Part shown: in pieces, positions 1 through 12,500 of the stretch
Layout: each line of letters begins with the position of its first letter
How positions within the stretch are numbered: position 1 is the first letter of the stretch
NCBI RefSeq assembly: GCF_037392515.1
Contig: NC_090295.1
Span: forward strand, 13,411,001 to 13,475,000
DNA from: Haliotis asinina
Taxonomy: Eukaryota > Mollusca > Gastropoda > Lepetellida > Haliotidae
Direction of reading: 5' to 3'
Length of the DNA: 64,000 nucleotides
Position numbers and translations under genes: made by a program
Notes under the pieces: generated by a model
Database searches by the model: none
What the model saw: the letters and a program-made list of their open reading frames with translations, nothing else
What the model was told of the DNA's origin: nothing

Positions 1-475
1 ACTCACCCATCCTCTTACTCATCCACTCACCCACCCATTTACTCATCCACCACCCACCCGCTCATCCACTCTTTCTCACCCCCCCCCCCCCCCCCAACCA
101 AACACACACACACACTTATTCATCCACCAAACCACCCACTCACTCATCCACTCTCCCACCCATTTACTCATCCACCGCCCACCCACTCATCCACTCCCAC
201 CCACTTATTCATCTACCAAACCACCCACCCCCTCATCCTCTCCCACTCACTTATTCATCCACCAAACCACCCACTCACTCATCAGCTCCCACCCATTTAC
301 TCATCCACGACCCATCCACTGATCCACTCCCACCCACTTATTCATCCACCAAACCACCCACTCACTCATGCACTGCCCCACTGCCCAGCCCACTTTGTGA
401 CCCACTCATTCCCCCACCCACTAATACTCTCATTAACTCCCTCCTCTTTCCTTCCACTCACTCACCCACCCACAT
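1..475. repeat. CACCCACTCATCC-type degenerate tandem array
   Basis: The window opens inside an array of C/A/T-rich short units (CCCACTCATCCA, ATTTACTCATCCAC, CTTATTCATCCACC) with a 20-base C run near 77-95. It lies in the intron upstream of the first visible exon; its left end is outside the window. Confidence 0.8.
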
Positions 476-547
476 ATCCATCCTCACTAACTGTTTTACT
501 CTGTCTTCATTTGTCATGGATGTAACGATCAATGATGCTTTATTCAG

Positions 548-3500
548 GAGTGTTTAAGAAGCAGATGACTTTCGCTGATATACAGAGAAACATTACTGAG
601 AACAACCGCAAACCCTCCGTTCGACATGGGAGGACGAGGGGCAAATCTCATGTGTGGCTGTCTCAGGACCTCATACAGTGCATCTCAAGGTGACAAACTT
701 ATATCAACCATTTTCAATTTCAGGATACAGGAATACAATAGGGTCTTTCACCCAAGTACCTCCATTTCTTAATATATATTTCATTCCAGAATACTATAAC
801 ACCATGGCTTATATTTGAATTACAAAAATATAATAGTAAACATCAACTTTTATTGGTTGAATTGTCTGTTATAACACGTTACTTTAAAAGGAGGAGTGTT
901 TATTTAGATCTTAGTAGTCTCCTAATATCATGTATCCCTTGAAATTGTTAGATTTTATTTTTTTTTGTTGTCCTCGTGTCTGAAAATCAATACTGTTATC
1001 AAAGTTTTTTGATTGTCTGTTGTTTTTTTCTTGGCACTATGTTTGATGCATGGCTGACATTCAGTATTCTTAAATGGTCAGTTGTTCTGTTTCACCAGTA
1101 TTTGCTATTTTTGGCAGCAGTACAGGAAACGACTCATTAAAGAAGACCTGTGAAGCTAACTTTGGTCCAACACTGGGTAGTCGTGATCCATGCCAACTCC
1201 TTGTCGTAGAAGGACTGGAAATATATAACAAGGTAGTGTTGTAATATACTCGTACTTATTTCTTATCCCAACTTACCTGGAATCCTATTCTAACAAGGAA
1301 GTGAGTGAGTGAGGTTTACGCTACATTTAGCAATATTCCAGCAATATCATGGCACGGGATACTTGAAACAGGGCTTCGAACAATGGGGCCATGTGGTGAG
1401 TCGAACCTTGGTCTTTGATGTGAATGAGGTGAGTGACCTGGCTAAATTCACAGGCCAGTGATCCAGTAAGGTGAGGTGTCAGTTTAACCACTAGGCTACC
1501 CCACCACCCATACTAACAAGAGACATGCATTTCTGCAGTTAACTGCAGGCTTTTGTCTTTAATGTCACTCACACACATTTTATGCAACAACTAAACAGCA
1601 TATATAAATTGTTTATAAATAAACAAGCTGAACTCAATTTCCTCCCTTTACCAATAATGTTGTTTGGACCATTCTAATCAATACTCTGACCGCAAAAGTT
1701 GTATAGTCCACCATGTCCGATCAGGTCAGTATAATTCGGTCATGTTTGTTTTCAGCAACGGAGCGGGTTGCTGATCAAGTGTTGTGAATTTGTAGCTAAT
1801 GTACCAGATAACAAGCTCAGTGGTGAGATTTCTGTTTTGTCCTCTAGTATTATCATCCTAGACTTTGTTCCACAGGAGATGTGCATGTGTGAGATCAAAA
1901 TCTCCAGAGAAATATCGTTGTTACAGTAGATAATATACAAATATTCTGACAGTGTTCTGACGTTATGATCTTCATGATGTCACACTGTCATGACATCATC
2001 TCACTGCAAGCCAAATGTCAGTACCATGTTCTTAGATGGACATTTTTTAATTGAAAACGATTTGAAGAGTGATTGAAGAGTAATTTTTTATGATAAATGG
2101 AATCATACCCTTGAGTCGTCTAGTATCAAATATATCAACACTCATTGATAAAAGTAAACTTTATCAACTTATGTTAACATAACTGATATCAGAAGACATT
2201 TGCGTGAGATTCTCTATTTATGCTGATAAATAGATAAAGGTAAATGATAAATATAGATGTCAGGTAGGATTTAAATACATTATGCAAATTATAGGGTTTA
2301 TTAACAGTGTTCTGCATTTGATGTACATTTTTTTGCATGTAGGTTTTCCTATTTTAATCATTTTAGATGAAGTGAGCTTGCACCTCTTGCCACAGAAAGA
2401 AAAGATGATCCATTATGATGTGTTCAGCTACTGGCAGTTGTATATACAGGTAATGAGACCATGCTCTACCATGATATATTCAGCTATATAGAGATAATCA
2501 TATTATATCATTTCTGTAATTTTATGTTTTGACCTGTGAAGATCCTTGGAAGAAAAGGTCTTCAGCAACCCATGCCAGCCACAAAAGACGACTGTGCTAG
2601 TTGCTTACATGTAATGCGGGGGGGATATAGTCAACGCCTCATCTGTCCGTCCGTCCATAATCATTTTGTTTCCGGAGCATAACTCAATTCATAACCATTC
2701 AACGTTTTTAGACCAAACATGATAGATATAATAATCTCAACCTGCAGTTGTGCCTTTTGCTATTTACAGAGTTTTGGCACTTTTTTTTTTTTGTTTTCCC
2801 ACAGAACATTTTGGTGTTAGTCTAATAGTGGGGTGAGCTTCGTTTCTGGAGCAGAACTCAAAAACTGTTCAATATTTTTCTGCAGAACCTGGTACATACA
2901 TCAATCAGAACCTAAAGTGGTGCCTTTTGCTATTTACAGGTTTTTGTGATTTATTATTTTCTTGGTTTCCATGGAAACGTCTCGGACATAGTCTCAAAAC
3001 TGAGAGGTATGTTTCATTTCTGGAGCAGAACTCAAATACCGTTCTATATTTTTCTGCCAAACTTGGTAGATATATCAGTCAGAACCTAAAGTGGTGCCTT
3101 TTGCTATTTACAGATTTTTGTGATTTTTATTTTCTCGGTTTCCATGGAAACGTTTTGGACTTCATCTCAAAATGGAGGGATGGGCTTTGTTTCCGGAGCA
3201 GAACTCAAAAACCGTTCAATATTTTTCTGCAGAACTTTTTATATATGTGTAGCAGACTCCAAAGTGGTGCCTTTTGCTATTTACAGGATTTTGTGATTTA
3301 TCATTTTCTCGGGTTCCATGGAAACAATTTGGACTTTGTCTGAAAATGGAGGAAAGGGCCTCGCTTCCGGAGCACAACTCAAATACTATTATCTTTGAGC
3401 AAAACTTGGCAGATGTGTGAGGCAGACCACAAGGTGGTGCCTTTTGCTATTTACAGGTTTTTGTGATTTATCATTTTCTGGGTTTCCATGGGAACAATTC

Positions 3501-6500
3501 AGACTTAGTCTCAAAATGGAGGAAAGGGCCTCGTTTTCGGAGCACAACTCGAATACTATTTAATATCTTTGAACAAAACTTGGCAGATATGTGAGGCAGA
3601 CCACAAGGTGGTGCCTTTTGCTATTTTGCAAAGCTTTGGTATTTATATTTTTCATGAATTCCATGGAAACAATTCAAACTTAGTCTGAAAAAACATCAAG
3701 TAACCTTCAGATTATTTGTCCTTTCAAATATTTTGGGGCCAGGGGGATATGTCATCTTCTGATGACTCTTGTTGTAAGAGGCGACTATCGGGATCAGGTA
3801 GTCAGTCTTGCTATCATCAGTTCCCCATTACACAGATTGTAGCTCATGCTGTTAAACACTGGATTGTCTGGTAGAGACTTGATTATTTACAGCTGGAATA
3901 TTGCTGACTGTGGCATAAAACTAAACTCATTCACTCACTATTTTGATAACAATTTAACAACATTTTCCCAAGAAAATTAAATTGAAGTAGTCTCTTACCC
4001 ATATGTGTAGGTCTTCTTTGGTGTGTATGTGGTGAGGTCAGAGGACAGAGAGGACACTTGTCACATTCAAGCTGCATTTCATCAGAGTTCAAGTAGAAGT
4101 GGTACATGTGGTAAGAGCAGTTTTGACATTTCTATTTCTAACTCAAATATAATTCATTGTATTCAAACTTTGGTCGAATGTATCGTCTGAAACTTTAGAT
4201 GCAAAAATTTTTGTGAGGTTTGTGTGTGACTGTGCAAGAGTGACCTATGGCAAATATAATCTATCTCTTCCTATCTGTCCAGCAGATACTATGGTCAGTG
4301 GAGCAGGTTCTTGTTCAGGGGCCAGCCTGATGGTCAACGACAGCACCACCAGGGTCAGCCTGATGGCAGGGGACTTTGCTGCAGACCTCCAGACAGAGGA
4401 GTGCATGGTGCAGAGGGTGAGTAGCACAGCAGGACATGAAGTAATTAAATTTCACCGATATTGGTTTAGTTTTGGTTATACATGTTTTGTCCAATAGAAT
4501 TTCCGGATATATATAAAAATCCGACCAAAAAGTTCAGTGACTAAATCACTGCAGTAAATGTGCCTAAAACAGATTTTGTTTGTGTCAAACACATCATATT
4601 CACTGACCTCTTTGGGAGAATGTTTTAGAAAGGAGATGTTGTTCTATCTTGTGGAGAAGTTGTCATTTCAATGAGTGGAATAAAAAGAGATATAATCAGA
4701 TTGCTAGTGTAAATCATATTTTATGGAATTATTTGAGCATGTTTATTTATATATTTGTAACAGTTTTTTTGTCTGATATTTTTACATGTTAATTTACATG
4801 GGCTAGAGGCCTACATCCTGCTTGAATACAGATCTATCTAATCATTGTAATCTGTTGATGGATATTCTCTTCTTAGGCCATAGAAGAAAGTATGAAAGAA
4901 ATCGTTACCTACAACCATGGTCAACTACATAAAAGGTAACTTCACTTGAACCACTAGATCTCTTGAAATGGTTATTTCACAGCATCCACCATTTTAAGAG
5001 ATATTCTAATTTTTGTTATTTCATATGACAATCAGTCAGTTCATTCAGGATAGGCCCATTGGCGAATAAATTTGCATTAATACAACATAGAACTCTTATC
5101 TTTGATTTACTTTTTGCATATCTTATATGGATCATGAAACAAATATGAGAGAAAAGACATTTAAGTTATCTTGCATGTAGTGACACCATTTTTCTCTTTT
5201 CTTAACATGGGTACAATGTGTGAAGCCCATTTCAGGTGTCCCCTGTCGTGATAGTGCTGGAATATTGCTACAAGTGGCATAAAACCATACTCACTCACTC
5301 CCTTTTCTTAATTCATTGCCTTGTTGTCTCTTGTAACCTGTGGTTGCTGAATGAGTTCACTGATAGATATATAGATCCTAGACTCCGTTGTAGTGTTGGT
5401 GTGTCAATGGTCCTGAGTAGTTAGATCATGCATAACGTCACTGGATTGACATGATCAAAACATGATTATTTTTATGTATTAGCTGCACTACTGCTTAGCA
5501 GCAGAAAACAACTTCGACACATAAACTTTCTGACAATCTCAATTGATTCCTCTTTCAGTAATGAACAGAAGAGAAACCCTTCAGCCACCATCCGTCCAAT
5601 AATTGTGGTTGATTCACAAGAAATGGATCAACAAGTACAGACCACTTTGACAAAAAGCGATGACACACTATCAAGTGGGAAATTCACTACTTCTGCTCAG
5701 ACCTCACCAGAAGTAATTGAACTTGTTGACTCTCAAGAAGAAGATGTTGGTGTGCCAAAGACCAGGTCTGAGTCTCTGACTGTTTGTGGAGGGTCAGTCT
5801 GCGACTTGGTTATATTGGATGACTCCCAAGAGGATGACCAGATTCCGTGTGCCAATGAGGGATATCAGAATTCTTGTGTTATTCTTCTTGATTCTCAAGA
5901 GGAGAGCCAGCTCCAAGTGTGTAACTTCCTGTCTGACCACAAAGAACCCCAGAACAACACTGACTCATCTCTAGTATTAAAGGAAAACTGTGGCAACAGC
6001 GATGATTCAAGTACTCTGCTGCCAGAAGGATTGAAATTTCCTTGTTCCAAAACTTTAAATGATTCAGTATTACAGAAAGAGTGTATTCAAAGTCAAGGAT
6101 CAGAATCTCTACCTGATGATTCCAAAAACAAAACCAATCCATCACCACTGTTAGTGAAACATTGTTATCATGATGGAAATGAAGTGTATTCAATTACCAA
6201 TCTGCCCAAAGCATCAAAACCTCTTTCTTCCCTAAAGAAAACAGACCCATCTTCAGTTTCAGAGCCTGAACTGGATTCAACTGGCATCTGTAAAACATTT
6301 CCAATCTCAGAAAACAATAAAGAACAAGTTGAGTCTGTGACTGGTAAATATTCTGAACCAAACAAATTAGATCGAGCAGATTCTGTGTTTTGTCTGCCTA
6401 CAGAGTCAAGAAAACATTACAGGTCCGTTGACATCTTGAGTGAAGAAGAGCAAGATAGGGATTCTCAAGATGTCGGCTTAACCTGCATGAGACAGCAGAC

Positions 6501-9500
6501 GGATATGAATGTCAACAAAGTGTTGTCAAGACAATCCAGCTGTATCACTGACAAGGGATTTCTTCCTCTCAAGACACCAACAAAGAGACCGTATGCTCCA
6601 GGTCATAGATCACCAGAATCAAAGATTCCACGACTGAACCTGGGTGACAGAGATGGTTATGTCCCTGATCATGTTCAAAGCATGAACAGTTCTGTGTGCA
6701 AACCATTGTTAGACACAGAATCCTGCATAACTGTCAACAGTGATACAGTTCCTGTCCAACCTCACGCTTTAGATAAATCCAACAGTCCAGCCACCATCAG
6801 TGATGCTGATAACCTTGGTTATGGTGCAGATACTTTGAAAGTTGAGGAACTCGCAAGACGTCTTCAGCAGGAGAATGATGATGAATATGGGAAGTCAAAA
6901 GTTGGTAATGATGGAACTTCAAGACTTCTTAGGAGCAAGTTGGGATCTGAAACACAACAAAACAAGCATATGTCACCAGTTGTTCATCAAAGTGGTCGAC
7001 ACATGAAAGAGTCATCTGAGAGTGACACAAGTGCTGCAAAATGTGCTCCCATTTCAGACGAGGAGCTTCTGCTTAATAGAAGGAATGTAAGAAAGGATAT
7101 GGCCTTATATTCCCTTTTGGGAAAACAGGAATTTGAGGAGTCATCAAGTTTGTCTTGTTCAGGTCCTTCAAGAGATGCCAGTTCTGATGCTTCAGTAAGC
7201 ACTTTGGGGTGTCCTACTGCACTCACACTGACAAGTGAGCACACTTGTGCACAATATCGTACTGATGTATGCAGTGATTCAAATGACTGTATGTCTGTAA
7301 AAGTGGAATCTGGTCCAATTATTGGTGAAGACAACACAAAATCTGACTGTTTTGCAGAAGACATGTCGTCAGAACCTGGTGTTTCAGTTTTCAGTAATCT
7401 TGGTGGAAATTCTTCAAGAAATTGTGATGGTTTTGTTGAAAGCAACAGCAGGACTGTTGTAAGCCATGTCGATTCTGAGATGACTTATCCCACAGACCAT
7501 AGTGTATTCTCTGAGAAAAGCATTACGACAGATCAAGATGCTTTTTCTGGTGGGATTGAAGCACAGGACGGTACTGAGACTGCAGAAAGTGTCAGTCAGG
7601 ATATTGTTGAGTCAAGTGTTAAAGATATGGGTCACACAGAGAACTGTGAGATTATTGAGACTTCTTCACAGTGTCAAGGACAAAAGAGCATTTTTGACTA
7701 CACTGCTAAATGTGTGGTACCTGATGATGAATGTTTGACAGATAAACATAAAGGTCAGTTACTTGAGGATAGTAGTGAGTGTCCATCTAGTCAGATTTCT
7801 CAGTCAGTATTGTCGGAGCTCCCTATGGACCATTCTGATACTCACAAGTCTGTGTCTGTTCCTCAGAGTGTGGGAAGGTCACATGGGGAAATTAGGGACC
7901 AAGTTCAAAGTACTGTCAAACTACCAGACAATCATGAATGGGAATCTAATCAGATTTCCCAATCAGTAAGGTCAGAGGTCAATGACCACACTGATACTCA
8001 CAAGTCTGTGTCTGTTCCTCAGAGTGGGGGAAGGTCACATGGGAATATCAGGGACCAAGTTCATGGTGCTAACAGATCACCAGAAAATGGCGTCAAAAGT
8101 GACAGAAATCCAGTGCAAATGCCATTGGATGAGGTTAAAACTGAAGCTATGACAGATGAGGAATTTGCCAGGCAGCTGCAGGAACAGTTTGACAAGGAAA
8201 GTGGGAGAAAATGTGTCCCGGTAGTGGAGGCAATGTCACTAAGACACAAAAGAAGATGTGACACACACGATTTTTGTTGGCCTTTAGATTGCAAGGTACC
8301 TAAAACTTCTGGCATTTGTTCAAGTTTGCCTAAAGAGTCATTGGCAAAACGAGACCAAGTCAAGTGCAACCAAACATCAAGTGCTTACATCAGACACCTC
8401 AACTCAAATTTTAGTGCTTCAAAATGTGATACCCACAGATTTAATACTAGTGCTACAAGTTTAAATCTCATGTCCAGTTCCAGTGCTGATATGTCAGATC
8501 TTAATTGTCAGAATGTTTATGCATCACAAAGGAATGTCATGAAAGTAAAAACTTCGAGAAAAGCCCTGTTTGAGGATTGTCAACCTGCAGATGGAGCAAC
8601 AGAAAGACATGACTCCAACACTTTGGACTCTGATGCTGAGCTGGCCAGGATCCTTCAGGAGGAGGAGCTCCAGAGAAACATGGCTGATGGTGGAGGAGTC
8701 TCAGCTAGTTTGATTGCAGATGCAGCTTATGCCAGGACTCTCCAGCTGGAGGAGCAGCAGGCTGTATCTCAATCCAGTTTACAGGATCCCTTTCAGACAA
8801 AGGAGACAAATGTGAATTCATTAAATCTTGTCCCTGAGCAAGTGTGTAGTCCTGTTTTTGGTGTTGGATCTAGTTCTAGGAGAAATGAGACAGATGATAA
8901 GTTTGACCGTCTGCCAAGGAAACCCATTGGAAGAAATACAACTGAAAAGTCTATTGCTAATCAGGTAAGTGGCTTGAAACAAAATTTTGCAGGTTGAAGT
9001 ACACATAAATGTTCATAGGATGCAAAGTCATGTCTATCTGATACTTAGAAATACTTTCTACAAGTTTTTATAATTAACTTCCAATGATGTCTGACACATT
9101 CGGAATTAACAGTTGTAGATATCACTGAATACTTTTAAGGAAAATGCATGCTGTTCTTTAGCATGATAAAGCTCATTTTCTGAATGAATAATTGCAAAGA
9201 AGTGACCAGCATTGCACATAGTTTGGGTTTTGAAAATTCTGAACATCTCAATTGCTAACAAACTCTCTTTTACTCTTTAACTTCCTTCTGGTCCCTGACT
9301 CTTTCAGTGTCTATTAATATAGGAAGTATGTGGTTTTGATTGGTTAGGAGTAATTTCACCAACAAAAATATGAGTTGTCAGGACTTATGGTATTCTTTAT
9401 GCTTAACAACAAGATATTGATAAAATAAAGCAAAAGACCAATAAGTCGTTATTTCACCTCGCCAAACTTTAGTTTGGAAATGCTGGTCATGACTGATATT

Positions 9501-12500
9501 AATCATGAAAAATGTTTTGACATGTTGGGATGAAACATATACAATTCTGTTCAAACCCCTTGAGGCATATCCTGGTTGTGCCAGTAATATGTGAGGGGGT
9601 ATTCTCGGTAAAACAAACCTTATTCATATACAGAATTCATGCATCATCTGCCACGGAAACAAGTAATAGAGATATAAATATTGGCACGCCATCTGAAATA
9701 GTATCTACTGTTAATGAATGTGTTCAATCTTTCAGTTGGCATTGTACAGGAAGATGCAAAATGAAAGGTTCTGTGGTGGTGAAAAAACAGGCTCAAACAA
9801 GTCATCCAGATCATTACCTGAAGTGACACCATCCACTTACAGCAGATCACCAACAGCATCACTTGTACATCATCCTTACAAGGGAACTAGAAGGGTGCCG
9901 TCTGCCTCAGTGACATCACCATGGCAACAGCCACCTGCCACATCACCATGGCCACAGCCTACTGGAACATCAGCTACTGCGAGAACACCACCTAAAGCTT
10001 GTGTAACTCCAGTGCAAAGAGTTTCAGTCACACATCAATGTAATTATTTCTTAGTACATGATATTCACATGAAACTTGTTTCCAGGGTTGCAGGGTTTCA
10101 CAAACGTCTTAAGCTGTCATTCAAAAGTTAGTATATCATGAACATATGATTTGCCAGTAAGTAGCAGTTTGGTGTTATTTCCCCTGGAAACAGCTTGGGA
10201 AAACACCTAATAACTAGTATAACCTGCACTGAATAATAAAGACTGCAGTAGAAACTTAAATAATGTACTCTTTCCTTCAATGTGTAGCCTTGTCAACGTT
10301 CAAGAGCTTTCATGACAAAGCAACTGACAGAAAAGCAGCATCGGGTGATGTTCATGAGCCGAAGACCAAAGAAGATGATGACATCATTGACAGTAAGGAA
10401 TCTTTGTTAAAAATACAGAAGTTATTTATCATAATAACATGAAGCACTGAACTTGTAGGAGCTCCTTCAAACACAGTTCTAGTTATTTATGTTTCAAATG
10501 ATCATGAGTTGCTGCAAAATTGTTGTTGCGCCTAAAGAATTATTATAAACATGTGGCAGGGAAAATTGTATTAGGCTCCGTCCATACATACAAATGGGAA
10601 CTTTTTGAGAACTGTTAACTAGATTCTTTTCATATTTGGTACATAGGATCATCACAGTATGAGAAACGTCCCAGTCAGGTTTGGTGACCTTAATACATGT
10701 ATTCATTTCAAGGTCACAAGGGGACTTTACCGCATTACACTTGTAAGTGAGATATCTCAAGAACCATTTCCTGGATGTTCTTCACATGGAACTCCAACCT
10801 TTTTTTTTTAGGGCCTAGTCGATTTTAGTGACCTTCACTTAATTTTCAAGGTCATGGCGAAACTTTTAAGATTTCAGCATGTTAAATATTGTCAGTGAGA
10901 TATCTCAAGAGCAGTTCACAGGATTTTCTTCATAGACTTTAAAGACGTGAATGTTTTCCAATAAGCAATTTCTTTACTACTATTTTTCCATATCTTGTAC
11001 ACAATGATATTAATGTGAAGGTCAAAGTGAGTATTGAAAAGATATGTGTGTTTGAACAACAAAACATCAGGATATCAAGAGAGGTTGACAGGTCATGTTT
11101 TTGTTGGCATGTAACTTCATCTTGAAATACAACCTTCACTTTCATTCCTTTTTAGCTTTAATTTGATAACTGGCTGCATGGGATTATGTCACCTTAGTGA
11201 CAATGCTTGTTCATTAATTCGGATATATTGGTAAATTAGAGCGGTGTCAGGTATTACTGAACAAGTGGCTTTTACCGAACAAAATTCCATTTTCGTATTG
11301 TTTACTCAATTTGGTGATTGCTACACTAGTACAGCAAGTTTTATGCGCATGCCTTGAAATGGAAACTTCCTCTATGATCGTCTGTTCCATGAATATATTT
11401 CAAAAGACGCAGAGAAGAAAACTGACGAGAGGACAAGCAACTGGCATCACATCCTTAAACCTTGTGTGTATATCGTCGATGAGATGGTTAAGCCAGCAAG
11501 TCTTGGTCAGTACTGGGATACCCCATTCTAAATATACCAACATGTCTATATAAGTGCATTACGCAGTCCCAAACCATACTATAAAGCTTTGTTAGCCATA
11601 TTTGGACTGTATCAGCACTACCCCATCATTGTGCAGCCTTGTCGTCCTTTACCGAACAAGCGCCATTGACCTCAGCAATTTTCGCTACTCTACTTTATGC
11701 CTATGGCCATTTGTGTCACTCATTTGTTGATACTAAAACAAACCGCATTAATTACTCCATCTGCTGTATAAAGTGTCAAGACAAACACAGAACACGATAA
11801 TTATGCGAGTTTCCATTCTCTAGTCGTAGGTATTACAATTTAACTTGTCCTGTACCCTGCTGAAAAAAACATGATGATTGTTTCATAAAGGAATCGGATT
11901 TACTGTACAAGCTATTGCGTTCTCCCAAGCCAAATCAGACATTAACTCAAAATGTTAGTTCATGGAACAACTTACTTTTTCATAAGGAACATGTTTGTTG
12001 AGGCATTTCGATAAACATTTGAGATATTCGACCGTGACCTCATGGAAACATCAAGGGCAGTTAATTTCACGACTTTGTTGAGAGTGGTTTCGCTTAGACT
12101 GTAAGTGATGGGCACCTTGACCGTCATTTCATTAATTTCACCCGTTTCCCTGTTGAAATACGTAATTCTATTACTTTCCATGGCCAGTTAATTATGTCTC
12201 TCATGAAATACGTGTACATATCATAAAATACATACACATTAATCATGTATTTAAATATACGACTTTGATTACATTATGTTCTGCATTCCAATCTTCCGCA
12301 TGCCATATGTTTCTTTTTGTATTCAGACATGAAATCATAGAAAATGTCACCGACGCTGACTGAATTAATGCCCATATGTGATTAAGTAGCTCTGCATTCA
12401 AAACAGTTAATTTTTTTCCATAATATACATTTAATGAAATAAACTTGCAAAGAGAAAGCGACCAGAAATATATCAACTCAATAAAAATAAAGATCATTAA

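Noticed and set aside
2927..3343. 138-codon frame with internal repeats (GFCDLLFSWFPW type), and similar frames at 43416-44404
   Set aside because: Translations of the 172-bp tandem units of a repeat element. The same DNA gives similar frames at several phases; no conserved protein seen.
6987..7445. 152-codon minus-strand frame, and other frames opposite the 3.4-kb exon
   Set aside because: Shadow of the plus-strand coding exon; no motifs and no splice context of its own.
11972..12181. 69-codon minus-strand frame (MESNRITYFNRETGEINEMT start)
   Set aside because: It looks protein-like in composition but is short, isolated within the candidate intronic element and matches no family I know. 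Not supported as a gene.
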